64,000 nucleotides of DNA from Herbaspirillum sp. RTI4 (GCF_034313965.1 NZ_JAVIWQ010000002.1:3658001-3722000), one strand, 5' to 3'; positions 38,075-48,601 are shown, numbered from the stretch's first letter. Notes: a model not told the origin generated them from the sequence alone. Numbers and translations are program-made.

Positions 38075-39184
38075 TCAAGCCAATGCCAGCTTCAGAGCTG
38101 ACAGAAACGCGGTATTTTCGGCGGGCAAGCCCACCGTGATGCGCAGCCACTGCGGCAAACCGTAATTATTAACGGGTCGCACGATAATCCCTTGTTTGAG
38201 CAGCGCCAGATTGACCCGGCTGCCAGCGGCGTCATCGGAACCGACCTTCACCAGCACGAAGTTGCCGAACGACGGTACGTAGTCCAGCCCCATGACTTCA
38301 AAGGCTTGCGTTAACTGCTCGTAGCCGGAACGATTGAGTTCGGCGCTATCGCCCAGGAAGGCATAGTCGGTCAGCGCGGCAACCGCAGCAGCCTGCGCCA
38401 GCGAATTGACATTGAAAGGCTGCCGGATGCGGTTCATCAAGTCCGTCAGAACGGGCTGGGCAATGGCAAATCCCACTCGCAGACCAGCCAGACCATAGGC
38501 CTTGGACATGGTGCGCGAGACTACCAGGTTCGGATACTGGCGCACCCACTCCGTCGATTCGTATTGCAGCGCAGCCGGCAGGTATTCGTTATAGGCCTCG
38601 TCCAGCACCACCACCACATGCGACGGCACTTGTCGCAGAAAATCGGCCAGCGCTTCGGCCGGGGCAAAGGTGCCGGTCGGATTATTCGGATTGGCGATAT
38701 AGATCAGGCGCGTATCGTCGCGAATGGCAGCGGCCATTGCCGACAGGTCATGGCCGAAATCACGCGCTGGCACTTCGATCGCCTGCGCTCCTGCGCCCTG
38801 CGTAGCCAATGCATAGACCAGAAAACCATATTGCGAGAACACGACGGACTGTCCGGGCTGCACGAAGGCATGCGCTGCCAGCTCCAGAATGTCGTTGCTG
38901 CCATTGCCCAGCGTAATCCAGTCCAGCGGCACATCGTAACGGGCGCTGATCGCCGTTTTCAGGGCAAAGCCGTTAGCGTCCGGGTAGCGCCCCAGATCGG
39001 CGACGGCCTGCGCAATCGCATGACGCGCCGATTCCGGCATTCCGCGCGGATTTTCATTGGAGGCGAGTTTGACGATGCCGGCTTCATCCAGCCCGAATTC
39101 GCGGGCGACTTCGGCAATCGGTTTGCCAGCCTGATAGGGGGCGATGGCTCGGACATACTCTGGGGCAAATTGAAAGGAAGTCAT
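38075..39184 (-). CDS. hisC: Histidinol-phosphate aminotransferase
   Basis: A 369-residue class I/II PLP aminotransferase. The PLP lysine is in SRTMSKAYGLAGLRVGF (about 225), with ASNENPRGMP and YIANPNNPTGTF upstream. In this supra-operon HisC-like enzymes often also transaminate aromatic keto acids (prephenate, phenylpyruvate), which the location between pheA and tyrA suggests. I start at the ATG at 39184 (MTSFQFAPEYVR); the frame is open to 39259 but without family similarity. Confidence 0.93.
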   Translation of the reverse strand: MTSFQFAPEYVRAIAPYQAGKPIAEVAREFGLDEAGIVKLASNENPRGMPESARHAIAQAVADLGRYPDANGFALKTAISARYDVPLDWITLGNGSNDILELAAHAFVQPGQSVVFSQYGFLVYALATQGAGAQAIEVPARDFGHDLSAMAAAIRDDTRLIYIANPNNPTGTFAPAEALADFLRQVPSHVVVVLDEAYNEYLPAALQYESTEWVRQYPNLVVSRTMSKAYGLAGLRVGFAIAQPVLTDLMNRIRQPFNVNSLAQAAAVAALTDYAFLGDSAELNRSGYEQLTQAFEVMGLDYVPSFGNFVLVKVGSDDAAGSRVNLALLKQGIIVRPVNNYGLPQWLRITVGLPAENTAFLSALKLALA

Positions 39185-39295
39185 GGTTGCCAGTACTTTA
39201 TGAAGAATTGAAAATGCATTTCGAAATACGTTTGAAAATGTACACGCCCGACCCGGCACGCACCATTAAGCCGTCACTGGCGATATCGCAGACAA

Positions 39296-40369
39296 TTACA
39301 GGGCCAGCGGATACGATCCCAGCAGCTTGAAAAAGGCGGCTTTGTCCTTGAGCTCAGTCAGGGCGGCAGCAACCTTGAGGTCTTGCTCATGGCCTTCGAG
39401 ATCAACGTAAAAATAGTATTCCCAGGAACCCATGCGCGCCGGACGCGATTCGAAACGCGTCATCGATACGCCATGCCGGGCCAGCGGCGCCAGCAGGTCG
39501 TAGACTGCGCCGGCTTTATTCGGTACCGACAGCACGATGGAAGTCTGATCCCGACCGGAGGGGCCGGTATGCAAACGGCCAATAACGGCGAAGCGCGTGC
39601 GGTTGTGGGGATCGTCCTGGATGTTGGCGCTGACAATCTGTAACTGATACTTTTGCACCGCGATCTCGCCAGCTATGGCGGCGATGCTGCCATCCGCGGC
39701 GGCCATCCGTGCTGCTTCGGCATTCGAAGCAACGGCGTGCCGTTCGATCGCCGGATAATTCTGGTTGAGCCAGGCATTGCACTGCGCCAGCGCTTGCGAA
39801 TGGGCGCAAATGCGGGTCACGCCTTGCATGTCGCCTTGTCGCGTCATCAGACTGTGGTGAATGGGAATGGCGATTTCACCGCTGATACACAGCGTGGTTT
39901 GCAGCAACAGATCGAGCGTGCGGTTGATCACGCCTTCGGAGGAATTTTCTATCGGCACTACGCCGAAATCGGCGGTGCCGGCTTCGGCATCACGGAATAC
40001 TTCATCAATCGAGGCGCAGGGCAAACCTTCGACCGCATGGCCGAATTGCCGATAAACAGCCTGCTCGGTGAAAGTGCCGGTGGGGCCGAGATAGGCGACG
40101 GTCACGCGCTTTTCGAGCGCCCGGCAAGCCGACATGACTTCGCGGAAAATGGTTTGGATATCCGCGCCGAGCAAGGGGCCGGGATTGCGTTCGGCGGCTT
40201 TGCGCAGTACTTGCGACTCGCGTTCGGGGCGGAATACCGGCGCATTGGTTTCCGCTTTGACATGACCCACTTCTTGCGCAAGCAGGGCGCGCTGGTTCAG
40301 CAGATCCAGCAGCTGGGCATCGATGGCGTCGATCTTTTGACGCAAGGGCAGGAGTTTGTCTTCGCTCAT
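39296..40369 (-). CDS. pheA: Bifunctional chorismate mutase/prephenate dehydratase
   Basis: A 357-residue P-protein. Residues about 5-90 are an AroQ-type chorismate mutase (LRQKIDAIDAQLLDLLNQRA), about 95-270 the prephenate dehydratase, and about 280-355 the regulatory ACT domain with ESRPARMGSWEYYFYVD, the phenylalanine-binding ESRP motif. Feedback inhibition by phenylalanine is expected. It is followed by hisC after 111 nt and preceded by serC. Confidence 0.96.
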   Translation of the reverse strand: MSEDKLLPLRQKIDAIDAQLLDLLNQRALLAQEVGHVKAETNAPVFRPERESQVLRKAAERNPGPLLGADIQTIFREVMSACRALEKRVTVAYLGPTGTFTEQAVYRQFGHAVEGLPCASIDEVFRDAEAGTADFGVVPIENSSEGVINRTLDLLLQTTLCISGEIAIPIHHSLMTRQGDMQGVTRICAHSQALAQCNAWLNQNYPAIERHAVASNAEAARMAAADGSIAAIAGEIAVQKYQLQIVSANIQDDPHNRTRFAVIGRLHTGPSGRDQTSIVLSVPNKAGAVYDLLAPLARHGVSMTRFESRPARMGSWEYYFYVDLEGHEQDLKVAAALTELKDKAAFFKLLGSYPLAL

Positions 40370-40514
40370 TGTTTTATCGTTTCGTCTTTGTTCTGGCGCA
40401 CCATCAAACGCAGGGAGGGTGACGGCTTGGCCGGCGTTGCTGCCAGGATAGGGGTCGGGGTGTTGGCCCGGAGTGATGCCCCCCCCTTGTCCTGCAATGA
40501 CTTACGCCACTATA

Positions 40515-41600
40515 TCAGCCGTGTTTTGCTTCGAATTCTTTCAGATACGCGACCAGCGCCTGTACGCCTTCCAGCGGCATAGCGTTGTAAATCGAGGCGC
40601 GCATGCCGCCGACCGATTTGTGGCCCTTGAGCTGCAAGAGACCGTGTTCTGCCGCGCCAGTCAGAAACTCCTGATTCAGGTTTTCATCGCGCAGGAAAAA
40701 GGGCACGTTCATTCTTGACCGGCAATGAGGGGCGATACGGTTTGCATAAAAGTCGGTGCTATCCAGATAGCCATAGAGCAGCTCTGCCTTGGCGATATTG
40801 CGTGCTTCCATCGCCGCCACACCGCCCTGCTTTTTGAGCCACTGGAACACCAGTCCGGCGATATAAATCGCATAGGTCGGCGGTGTGTTGTACATCGATT
40901 CGTTGTCGGCCACGATTTTCCAGTCGAAAGCGGAGGGGCAGCACGACAAGGCGTGTCCGAGCAAATCCTCGCGCACCACGACCAGCGTTAATCCGGCAGG
41001 GCCGATATTTTTTTGCGCGCCGCCAAAAATGACGCCGTAACGTGAGACGTCGATCTCCCGTGACAGGATGTGCGACGACATGTCGGCCACCAGCGTGGCG
41101 TTGCCGACATCGGGTGGGGACGTGTACTCGACGCCGTCGATGGTTTCGTTGGTGCAGATGTGCAGATAGGCGGCATTCGGCGTCAATTGCCAGTTGGCGG
41201 GATCGGGAATGTCGCGGAATTTATCCGCTGCCGAAGTGGCGGCAAGATGCGCTTCGCCGTAGCGCTGGGCTTCTTTATACGATTTGGCCGACCAGGAACC
41301 GGTCACGACAAAATCGGCGACCGGTTTGGTGCCGGCGCGACCGATCAGATTCATCGGCACAATCGCATTTTCTGCGAGACCGCCGCCTTGCATGAACAGG
41401 ATTTTGTAATTCGAGGGGATGGCCAGCAACTCGCGCAGATCGTCGCGGGCAGCATGGATGATGCTGGAGAACTCCTTGCCGCGATGACTCATTTCCATCA
41501 CGGACATGCCGCTGCCATGCCAGTCCAGCATTTCATCGGCGGCTTGCTGCAATACTTCTTTGGGCAGTACTGCGGGTCCTGCGGAAAAGTTGTAGATCAT
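40515..41600 (-). CDS. serC: Phosphoserine aminotransferase
   Basis: A 361-residue PLP class V aminotransferase for serine and pyridoxine synthesis. The start [17 protein letters not shown] and the lysine region [20 protein letters not shown] (about 190) are SerC signatures. It is the first gene of the serC-pheA-hisC-tyrA-aroA-cmk-rpsA series, separated from gyrA by a terminator. Confidence 0.96.
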   Translation of the reverse strand: MIYNFSAGPAVLPKEVLQQAADEMLDWHGSGMSVMEMSHRGKEFSSIIHAARDDLRELLAIPSNYKILFMQGGGLAENAIVPMNLIGRAGTKPVADFVVTGSWSAKSYKEAQRYGEAHLAATSAADKFRDIPDPANWQLTPNAAYLHICTNETIDGVEYTSPPDVGNATLVADMSSHILSREIDVSRYGVIFGGAQKNIGPAGLTLVVVREDLLGHALSCCPSAFDWKIVADNESMYNTPPTYAIYIAGLVFQWLKKQGGVAAMEARNIAKAELLYGYLDSTDFYANRIAPHCRSRMNVPFFLRDENLNQEFLTGAAEHGLLQLKGHKSVGGMRASIYNAMPLEGVQALVAYLKEFEAKHG

Positions 41601-41650
41601 AGCGTCATTGAAGTAGCGGACAAATTATCAAGTGACCGAAAAAAGGCGAT

Positions 41651-41690
41651 CAAAAAATGATCGCGCTGACTCGCATGAGCCAGCGCGATC
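41651..41690 (-). terminator. gyrA terminator
   Basis: GATCGCGCT pairs with AGCGCGATC (outer stem) and CTC with GAG inside; on the minus strand it is followed by ATTTTTTG. It lies 15-50 nt after the gyrA stop. Confidence 0.85.
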
Positions 41691-41704
41691 TGCCGGAGCC
41701 GTTC

Positions 41705-44371
41705 TTATTCGGCAGGGTCTTTGCTGTCGGTGCTGCCGGCGACATCGGCGTCGTCGGTTGGGTCGTCAGTCTGATCTTCCGTCTTCTCTTCGGCATCACT
41801 TTCCATGACGCGCTGCAAGCCGCGCAAACGAGTGCCATCTTCCACGGCAATGAGCGTGACGCCTTGCGTGGCGCGACCCATTTCGCGGATTTCGGAGACC
41901 CGGGTGCGAATCAGAACGCCACCAGTGGTGATCAGCATGATTTCATCACTTTCCTCGACCAGCGTAGCGGCGACGACTTTGCCGTTGCGTTCGCTGGTCT
42001 GGATGGCGATCATGCCCTTGGTGCCGCGGCCATGACGGGTGTATTCGGTAATCGGCGTACGTTTGCCGTAACCGTTTTCCGTGGCGGTCAGCACCGATTG
42101 CTGTTCATTTTCAGCGACCAGCAAGGCAATGACGTGACGTCCTTCTTCCAGATTCATGCCGCGTACGCCGCGTGCGGTACGGCCCATGGGGCGTACATCG
42201 TTTTCATCGAAGCGCACTGCCTTGCCGGAATCGGAAAACAGCATTACGTCATGCTGACCATCGGTCAATGCTGCGCCGATCAGGAAATCGCCCTCATCCA
42301 GATCGACCGCAATGATGCCGGCCTTGCGCGGATTACTGAAATCGGACAGCGGTGTTTTCTTGACGGTACCCAGGCTGGTCGACATGAAGACATAGCGATC
42401 TTCAGGGAAGGTGCGGTTTTCACCCGACAGCGGCAGGATCACCGTGATTTTTTCGCCATCCTGCAGCGGGAACATGTTGACGATAGGCTTGCCGCGTGAA
42501 TTGCGCGAACCTTGCGGCACTTCCCATATCTTCAGCCAGTACAAACGACCGCGATCGGAGAAGCACAGGATGTAGTCATGCGTATTGCCGACGAATAGCT
42601 GGTCGATCCAGTCGTCTTCCTTGGTCGCCATCGCCTGTTTGCCGCGACCGCCGCGTTTTTGCGCGCGATATTCGGAAACCGGCTGCGATTTCATATAGCC
42701 GGTATGCGACAGGGTCACGACCATATCCTGCGGGGTAATCAGGTCTTCGGTGCCGAGATCGGTGGCATTGAGTTCGATACGCGAACGTCTGACATCCTTG
42801 GCGCCGGTGCCGTAGTCGTTCACGGCAGCGGTCAGTTCTTCGGTAATGATGATGGTCACGCGTTCCGGCTTGGACAGAATATCCAGCAGGTCGGCGATCA
42901 CGGCCATGACGTCGCCATATTCGTTGACGATTTTGTCCTGTTCCAGTCCGGTCAGGCGTTGCAAACGCATCTGCAAGATTTCCTGCGCCTGATCGTCCGA
43001 CAGTTTGTACAAACCATCTGGCTGGATACCGTAATGCACAGGCAGGTTTTCAGGGCGGAACGCCTGGATACCGCCGGTGCTGTCGGCGCCGGTACGTGCC
43101 AGCATTTCGCGCACGACAGAGGAGTCCCAGGCCCGTGACATCAGTTCGGCTTTGGCGACCGGCGGCGTTGGAGCCGCACGGATAATGGCGATGAAATCGT
43201 CGATATTGGCCAGCGCGACGGCCAGTCCTTCTAGTACATGGCCGCGTTCGCGTGCTTTGCGCAGTTCGAATACGGTGCGGCGCGTGACAACTTCACGACG
43301 ATGCGACAGGAAGCATTCCAGCATTTGCTTCAGGTTCAGCAGTTTTGGCTGACCGTCCACCAGCGCCACCATGTTCATGCCGAACGTGTCTTGCAGTTGT
43401 GTCTGCTTGTACAGATTATTGAGTACGACTTCAGGCACTTCGCCGCGCTTGAGTTCGATGACGACGCGCATGCCGGATTTATCCGACTCATCGCGCAGAT
43501 CGGAAATGCCTTCCAGTTTTTTGTCGCGCACCAGTTCAGCGATGCGTTCCAGCAGGGCTTTCTTGTTGACCTGGTAAGGCAGTTCGTCAACGATGATCGC
43601 TATGCGGTTTTCTTTGCCGTACTCTTCGAAATGGGTCTGCGCCCGCATGACCACCCGGCCACGACCGGTGCGATAACCGTCGCGCACGCCAGTGATGCCG
43701 TAAATGATGCCGCCCGTCGGAAAGTCCGGCGCGGGAATGATTTCGATCAGGTCATCGATTGTGCAATCGGCATTGCGCAGGACGTGTAGCGCGCCGTTAA
43801 TCACTTCCGTGATGTTGTGCGGGGGGATATTGGTAGCCATCCCGACGGCAATCCCGGAGGAGCCATTGATCAGCAGATTAGGAATGCGCGTCGGCAGGAC
43901 CGACGGTTCTTTTTCCTTGCCGTCGTAGTTCGGGACGAAATCGACGGTTTCCTTGTCGATGTCAGCGAGCAACTCGCTGGCGATCTTGTCGAGCCGGCAC
44001 TCGGTATAGCGCATCGCGGCAGCGCCGTCGCCGTCGATTGAGCCGAAGTTACCTTGTCCGTCTACTAATGTATAGCGCAAGGAAAAGTCCTGCGCCATGC
44101 GAACCAGGGTGTCGTAAATGGAGGCATCGCCGTGGGGGTGAAATTTACCCATTACTTCGCCGACTACGCGGGCGCACTTGACGAAGGGCCGGTTCCAGAA
44201 GTTGTTCATCTCGTGCATCGCAAACAGAACCCGTCGATGCACAGGCTTGAGGCCGTCGCGCACATCTGGCAGGGCGCGCCCGACAATCACGCTCATGGCG
44301 TAGTCGAGGTAACTCTTGCGCATCTCTTCTTCGAGGGAAATAGGGATGGTTTCTTTAGCGAATTGATCCAT
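41705..44371 (-). CDS. gyrA: DNA gyrase subunit A
   Basis: An 888-residue type II topoisomerase subunit that introduces negative supercoils with GyrB. The catalytic tyrosine region is [11 protein letters not shown] (about 120), the GyrA box is QKRGGRGKQ, and six C-terminal beta-pinwheel blades follow, ending in an acidic tail rich in Asp/Glu. The quinolone-determining loop reads [10 protein letters not shown], so the position of E. coli Ser83 is Ala with Ser at the next position. The start [17 protein letters not shown] is typical. It is transcribed alone, ending at its own terminator. Confidence 0.97.
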   Translation of the reverse strand: MDQFAKETIPISLEEEMRKSYLDYAMSVIVGRALPDVRDGLKPVHRRVLFAMHEMNNFWNRPFVKCARVVGEVMGKFHPHGDASIYDTLVRMAQDFSLRYTLVDGQGNFGSIDGDGAAAMRYTECRLDKIASELLADIDKETVDFVPNYDGKEKEPSVLPTRIPNLLINGSSGIAVGMATNIPPHNITEVINGALHVLRNADCTIDDLIEIIPAPDFPTGGIIYGITGVRDGYRTGRGRVVMRAQTHFEEYGKENRIAIIVDELPYQVNKKALLERIAELVRDKKLEGISDLRDESDKSGMRVVIELKRGEVPEVVLNNLYKQTQLQDTFGMNMVALVDGQPKLLNLKQMLECFLSHRREVVTRRTVFELRKARERGHVLEGLAVALANIDDFIAIIRAAPTPPVAKAELMSRAWDSSVVREMLARTGADSTGGIQAFRPENLPVHYGIQPDGLYKLSDDQAQEILQMRLQRLTGLEQDKIVNEYGDVMAVIADLLDILSKPERVTIIITEELTAAVNDYGTGAKDVRRSRIELNATDLGTEDLITPQDMVVTLSHTGYMKSQPVSEYRAQKRGGRGKQAMATKEDDWIDQLFVGNTHDYILCFSDRGRLYWLKIWEVPQGSRNSRGKPIVNMFPLQDGEKITVILPLSGENRTFPEDRYVFMSTSLGTVKKTPLSDFSNPRKAGIIAVDLDEGDFLIGAALTDGQHDVMLFSDSGKAVRFDENDVRPMGRTARGVRGMNLEEGRHVIALLVAENEQQSVLTATENGYGKRTPITEYTRHGRGTKGMIAIQTSERNGKVVAATLVEESDEIMLITTGGVLIRTRVSEIREMGRATQGVTLIAVEDGTRLRGLQRVMESDAEEKTEDQTDDPTDDADVAGSTDSKDPAE

Positions 44372-44816
44372 GCGATCCGAAAGGTATGTGACTCTTGCGT
44401 TAGTGGAAAGAAATTGCGTCTCCCGATAGACGGAAAGCGAAGTTTCAAACCGCCGATTTTAGCACGTCGGGAGGCGCTATCCGGCGTTTACCGCCAAGGC
44501 CCGGGCCCGCCCCACCCGAGATATCGAAGGAAAGTGATTTCAAAGAGCTCGTTTTTAGGAAATTTTTCGAAGGCGATTTTCGCAGCACAGGATGTTGTTA
44601 AAATACAACGCACTAACAAAGCCTACTGAATCCAGACGGCAAGCGGCGCTTTTACCTCCCGGCATGTGGCAGAATATAGGTTAAGTTCTTTACAAGCGAA
44701 CCATGCAATATGGCTTCAAATGTAACGACCTGAACCATATGGTATTATCCATTTTCTGATGTCGTATATTTTGGTGCGCAGTTTATCTGCGGATATCTCA
44801 CCTCCAGAGGAGAAAC
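44372..44816. other. Divergent gyrA-ompA intergenic region
   Basis: About 445 bases carrying the promoters of gyrA (minus) and the OmpA-like gene (plus). A CCATATGG palindrome lies near 44734, followed by TATTAT (near 44742), a possible -10 box about 70 nt before the ompA start. The ompA Shine-Dalgarno AGAGGAGAAAC is strong. No gene or repeat seen. Confidence 0.55.
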
Positions 44817-45449
44817 ATGAACAAATTAGCACAACTCGTCTTCGCTGCGTCCGCAGCTGTTGCCGCATTTTCTGCTTCCGCACAAGCAGTTCAGGACATC
44901 AAAGCAAAAACGCCTACCAGCGCCTATTTGCAAGATGGCCGTGGCGTTATCACCCGCAGCGGTGGCAATCTTTGCTGGCATGATGGTTACTGGACTCCAG
45001 CTGACTCCGTACCAGGTTGCGATGGCGAAATTGCTCAAGCACCAACAGCCACTACAGCAGCTCCGGCAGCCGCAGTGGCCGCAGCGCCAACTTCGGAAAA
45101 AGTTACTTACGCAGCTGATGCGTTTTTTGACTTTGACAAAGCTGTCCTGAAGCCAGCTGGCAAATCGAAGCTGGATGAGCTGGTTGCTAATCTGAAGGGT
45201 TTGAACCTGGAAGTTATCATCGCCGTCGGTCATACTGACTCGGTCGGTTCTGTTGCCTATAACCAAAAACTGTCAGTGCGTCGCGCTGAAGCAGTCAAGG
45301 CTTATCTGGTCAGCAAGGGTGTCGAAGCTAACCGCGTCTACACTGAAGGCAAGGGCAAAGCCCAACCAGTCGCCGACAACAAGTCTGCAGCTGGCCGCGC
45401 AAAGAACCGTCGCGTAGAAATCGAAGTTGTTGGTACACGCAACAAGTAA
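44817..45449 (+). CDS. OmpA-family outer-membrane/peptidoglycan-binding protein
   Basis: A 210-residue envelope protein. A signal peptide (MNKLAQLVFAASAAVAAFSASAQA) is followed by a short betaproteobacterial segment with two Cys (LCWHDGYW..VPGCDGE), an Ala/Pro/Thr linker (about 75-95) and an OmpA-like domain (about 98-208) with the peptidoglycan-binding motif HTDSVGSVAYNQKLSVRRAE and ending in NRRVEIEVVG. The eight-stranded barrel of enterobacterial OmpA is absent. Strong SD, codon use and its own terminator suggest high expression. Confidence 0.93.
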   Translation: MNKLAQLVFAASAAVAAFSASAQAVQDIKAKTPTSAYLQDGRGVITRSGGNLCWHDGYWTPADSVPGCDGEIAQAPTATTAAPAAAVAAAPTSEKVTYAADAFFDFDKAVLKPAGKSKLDELVANLKGLNLEVIIAVGHTDSVGSVAYNQKLSVRRAEAVKAYLVSKGVEANRVYTEGKGKAQPVADNKSAAGRAKNRRVEIEVVGTRNK

Positions 45450-45480
45450 TCGAATTCAGTTGTACGAATTCGGCTTCACG

Positions 45481-45508
45481 AAAAACCCCGCTTCGGCGGG
45501 GTTTTTTT
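45481..45508 (+). terminator. Terminator after the OmpA-like gene
   Basis: AAAAACCCCGC, loop TTCG, GCGGGGTTTTTTT: a compact strong intrinsic terminator 31 nt after the stop codon. Confidence 0.96.
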
Positions 45509-45565
45509 ACGTCTGAATGAAGTCCCGCAGCAGCGCCAATATCGCTTTCAGGCTATCATTCGGAG

Positions 45566-46261
45566 ATGAATGCTGACCCCGCCGAAGTAAAAAAATTCAA
45601 CGACCTCGCCCACCGCTGGTGGGACCCCACCTCCGAGTTTCGTCCTCTCCATGAAATCAATCCGCTACGACTAGGGTGGATCGATGCGCGCACACCGCTT
45701 GCCGGAAAAACTGTCATTGATATCGGATGCGGCGGCGGCATACTGGCCGAATCCATGGCAAAAAAGAACGCCAATGTCACCGGCATAGATTTGTCTGAAA
45801 AAGCACTCAAAGTAGCTGACTTGCACAGCCTGGAATCTGGCATGAACGTCCGTTACGAAAAAATTGCCGCAGAAGAACTCGCCGCACGCGAACCCGGCAC
45901 TGCCGATATCATCACTTGCATGGAAATGCTGGAACATGTCCCGAATCCCGCTGCGGTCGTTCAGGCATGCGCCACCCTTGCCAAACCGGGCGGCAAGATT
46001 TTCTTTTCCACGCTGAATCGCAATCCCAAGTCCTATCTGCTTGCCATAATCGGGGCAGAATATATTCTGCGCATGCTCCCCAAAGGCACGCATGACTACG
46101 CAAAATTCATCACACCAGCAGAGCTTGCGCAGTTTGCACGTCAAGCCGGCCTGACTGTCGACAGTGTAAAAGGCATGTCTTACAACCCGCTCACACGCAT
46201 CTACTCGCTGAATCAGGACACTAGCGTCAATTACCTGATGGCATGCAGCAAAGCCGCCTGA
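45566..46261 (+). CDS. ubiG: Ubiquinone biosynthesis O-methyltransferase
   Basis: A 231-residue SAM-dependent methyltransferase performing both O-methylations in ubiquinone synthesis. Motif I is [18 protein letters not shown] (about 51-68); the N-terminal [29 protein letters not shown] (split here) and [18 protein letters not shown] are UbiG signatures. gph follows after 46 nt. Confidence 0.96.
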   Translation: MNADPAEVKKFNDLAHRWWDPTSEFRPLHEINPLRLGWIDARTPLAGKTVIDIGCGGGILAESMAKKNANVTGIDLSEKALKVADLHSLESGMNVRYEKIAAEELAAREPGTADIITCMEMLEHVPNPAAVVQACATLAKPGGKIFFSTLNRNPKSYLLAIIGAEYILRMLPKGTHDYAKFITPAELAQFARQAGLTVDSVKGMSYNPLTRIYSLNQDTSVNYLMACSKAA

Positions 46262-46307
46262 TAGTTTTCATGTACCCCACCTTTAGTCCTCAGGCGATGC
46301 CCCCTCT

Positions 46308-46967
46308 ATGAAGCTGCCACAACCCCGCGCCATTTTGTTCGACCTCGACGGCACGCTCGCCGACACTGCCCCCGACCTCGCCGGAGCAGTCAACCAAATG
46401 CGCCTCGCACGCGGACTGTCCCCGACGCCTTATGAAAACCTACGACCTGTCGCTTCATCTGGTGCCCGGGGGCTTCTAGCGGCTGCTTTCGGCATCACCC
46501 CCGAGGCACCGGAATACGAAGCCATGCGTATCGATTTTCTGAACAGGTATGAGACCGGGCTGGTCATCGACAGCCGCTTGTTCGACGGGGTTGCTGATTT
46601 ATTAGTCCAGCTAGAACAGCGTGGCCTTGCGTGGGGCATTGTCACCAACAAAGCAGCGCGTTTCACGGACCCGCTGGCCCCCCTCCTCGGCTTAGGACAT
46701 GCTGGCTGCATTATCTCCGGCGACACCACCCCCCATTCAAAACCGCACCCTGCACCGCTTCTTGAAGCTGCCGCCCGATTGCAATTAGCACCACAAGAAT
46801 GCTGGTATGTCGGCGACGATTTGCGCGACATCCAAGCCGGCCGCGCCGCAGGCATGCCCACCATCGCTGCCGCCTGGGGTTATTGCGGGGATGCCGCGCC
46901 GACAACCTGGGGGGCAGATGAATTGATTCATACCCCTCTGCAATTACTTGACTTGCTCAGATCCTGA
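46308..46967 (+). CDS. gph: Phosphoglycolate phosphatase (HAD family)
   Basis: A 219-residue HAD hydrolase that removes phosphate from 2-phosphoglycolate arising from DNA repair and oxygenase reactions. The nucleophile motif is LFDLDGTLADTAPDL (about 10), motif II is IVTNKA, and motif III/IV is CWYVGDDLRDIQAGRAAG (about 165). ubiG-gph adjacency is common in betaproteobacteria. The tmRNA gene follows within 60 nt. Confidence 0.93.
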   Translation: MKLPQPRAILFDLDGTLADTAPDLAGAVNQMRLARGLSPTPYENLRPVASSGARGLLAAAFGITPEAPEYEAMRIDFLNRYETGLVIDSRLFDGVADLLVQLEQRGLAWGIVTNKAARFTDPLAPLLGLGHAGCIISGDTTPHSKPHPAPLLEAAARLQLAPQECWYVGDDLRDIQAGRAAGMPTIAAAWGYCGDAAPTTWGADELIHTPLQLLDLLRS

Positions 46968-47007
46968 GCCAAAACAGTCCAGCAATGGGAACAGGTGATC
47001 ATGCTGC

Positions 47008-47013
47008 TATAAT
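47008..47013 (+). promoter_or_regulatory. Extended -10 box of ssrA
   Basis: A consensus TATAAT lies 9 nt before the first tmRNA base, the right distance for a transcription start at the mature 5' end. The -35 region is weak (around 46985). Confidence 0.75.
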
Positions 47014-47022
47014 AGGGATGTA

Positions 47023-47385
47023 GGGGGCGACCTGGTTTCGACGTGGGTTGCAAAGCAGCGCAGGGCATACCGAGGACCGACTACCTCGTAAATACAATCG
47101 GAACAGATCTAACTGCAAACGATAAATCGTACGCACTAGCCGCTTAATAACCGGTTAGCTCTACACCACTTCTTCCCTGGGGTGGGCTGGTAAAACAGCA
47201 GTAGAGTCATTTACAGGGAATCGCTTTTGGCCGGGTTACTTGGTCAAAGGTTAAATTTAGGTGACTCGCCTGACCGCAGCGTGCGCGTCCGCGTCGTTCG
47301 GGCTAAATCAAATGATAGCGCTAAGTATGTAGAACTGTCTGTAGAGTACTTGCGGACGCGGGTTCGATTCCCGCCGCCTCCACCA
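47023..47385 (+). ncRNA. ssrA: Transfer-messenger RNA (one-piece tmRNA)
   Basis: The 363-nt RNA rescues stalled ribosomes by adding a degradation tag. The 5' end GGGGGCGACCTGGTTTCGAC and the 3' end (T-arm GGGTTCGATTCCCGCC, then CCTCCACCA) are diagnostic. GGGGGCG pairs with CGCCTCC in the acceptor stem and CCA is encoded. The tag frame, GCA AAC GAT AAA TCG TAC GCA CTA GCC GCT TAA TAA, gives ANDKSYALAA with tandem stops. The partner gene smpB is not in the window. Confidence 0.98.
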
Positions 47386-47894
47386 TCACACCCTGCGAAG
47401 ATATTCTCTTCGCATTTCGACAAGCCCCGCCAAACACCACGTCTGGCGGGGCTTTTCATTTTTTCTTGCGGACTTCGCACCCGGCTGCATGCCCGGTTTT
47501 CTGCCGTTTCCGTTCTCTCTCGCCCTCTTTTCTCTGTTTCTTGTGGACTTGCGAAGTCCAAGTCCGCAAGGCACTCTCCCTTTAAAATCAATCACTTACG
47601 CGAATCCAATTTTCGCATTTTTGTTTCAGCAATTGCCTACCATCTGATCAACGGAGACAGAAAGACTTGCGTCAAGTCTGCGCAGCAGGCAGGCATTCAT
47701 CCGCAATCAGGCGATAGCCGAGCAACTCTGTAAAAAAGAAGCGGGATATACGGCGCGGTCGCGGAGAAATGACTTCCCTAGTCCCGGCATCGGTCTTTAT
47801 GCTGTCAGCGCAGCGAAAGTCGGAAGAGACGCTGGCATGGAATGCACGAACATCCCCTGCCAGCTAACCACCATCAACTAAAACGGAGCTCATC
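47386..47894. other. tmRNA-symE spacer, entry to the accessory region
   Basis: About 510 bases. Contains the ssrA terminator, then a pair of inverted repeats CTTGCGGACTTCGCA (47465-47479) and TGCGAAGTCC-AAGTCCGCAAG (47550-47570), the second with its own small hairpin GGACTT/AAGTCC. No gene. I found no second copy of the tmRNA 3' end, so no attachment-site duplication is visible. Confidence 0.6.
47422..47460 (+). terminator. ssrA terminator
   Basis: AAGCCCCGCCA pairs with TGGCGGGGCTT across an 11-nt loop, then TTCATTTTTTC. It lies 36 nt after the mature 3' end. Confidence 0.88.
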
Positions 47895-48143
47895 GTGGCT
47901 AGAAAGAAGGATATGTCAAACCAGCAAGGCCCCGCCATCGTGATCCGGCCAGAGCGCCACATCACGGTATCTTCCATAGGCTATGCGCCAGGCCAGCCAA
48001 TTCGGGACCCGGGGAAACGCGTCATGCAGGCAGTACCGTGGATACGCATTCAGGGGAAATGGCTGGAGCAGGCGGGATTCGCCATTCGCACGCCGGTGCG
48101 CATTCGGGTGATGGTGGGATGTCTGGTATTAACAGTGGATTAA
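47895..48143 (+). CDS. SymE-like small protein (SymE toxin family)
   Basis: An 82-residue protein with GTG start preceded by CGGAG. The C-terminal half (PWIRIQGKWLEQAGFAIRTP and RIRVMVGCLVLTVD) matches the SymE domain, related to AbrB-fold DNA-binding proteins; E. coli SymE is an SOS-induced toxin controlled by the antisense RNA SymR. The N-terminus is basic and unstructured. Whether an antisense RNA overlaps the start is not visible. Toxicity is inferred from family only. It is the first gene of the accessory segment. Confidence 0.75.
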   Translation: MARKKDMSNQQGPAIVIRPERHITVSSIGYAPGQPIRDPGKRVMQAVPWIRIQGKWLEQAGFAIRTPVRIRVMVGCLVLTVD

Positions 48144-48154
48144 TGAGCGGTGGA

Positions 48155-48601
48155 TTAATTCGTTTTTTTAAGCACCAGAGCGATTTTGGCGCGCTGCTCT
48201 TCCCACGATAAAGGCGTGTTCACCGCCAGATCGAACAGCGAGACCGACTCGGGCAGAGTTTCATCGAGAATCGCGGCAACAATATCGGGAGCCAGCGTAG
48301 TCAGGTTGACCATCCGGCTGATGTAACTGGGATCGAGCTTTTCTTTTTCGACGATGGCCCTGAGGTTGCTGAATGCGCCGCTGTCGATCTGCCGCAGCCA
48401 GCGATGCCCTCGTGCCAAGGCGCTCTGCAAGGCTGTCGGGACTGGGTCCTCGTCTGGCGCGGAGGTGATTCCCGGCGGCACAATGATCTGGCAGCGGCCG
48501 CTGTAGCGTTGAATCCGGATTGGTATCGAGACGGTCACGGCTCCGTCGGCACTGCGCAGCAAGAGCGGTTCGCCGGTAAGGGCTAAGGTGGTCGGTCTCA
48601 T
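48155..48601 (-). CDS. HTH accessory protein of the serine-recombinase cassette
   Basis: A 148-residue protein that repeatedly accompanies large serine recombinases. The central part LRAIVEKEKLDPSYISRMVN (about 82-101) looks like a ParB/KorB-type helix-turn-helix, followed by LAPDIVAAILDETLPESVSLFDLAV. Its start codon overlaps the recombinase stop by 4 nt (ATGA), so the genes are translationally coupled. A role in DNA binding near the recombination site is an inference. Confidence 0.75.
   Translation of the reverse strand: MRPTTLALTGEPLLLRSADGAVTVSIPIRIQRYSGRCQIIVPPGITSAPDEDPVPTALQSALARGHRWLRQIDSGAFSNLRAIVEKEKLDPSYISRMVNLTTLAPDIVAAILDETLPESVSLFDLAVNTPLSWEEQRAKIALVLKKTN

Noticed and set aside
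47227..47733. 168-residue open frame starting inside ssrA
   Set aside because: It runs through the tmRNA gene and its terminator; the RNA gene is certain.
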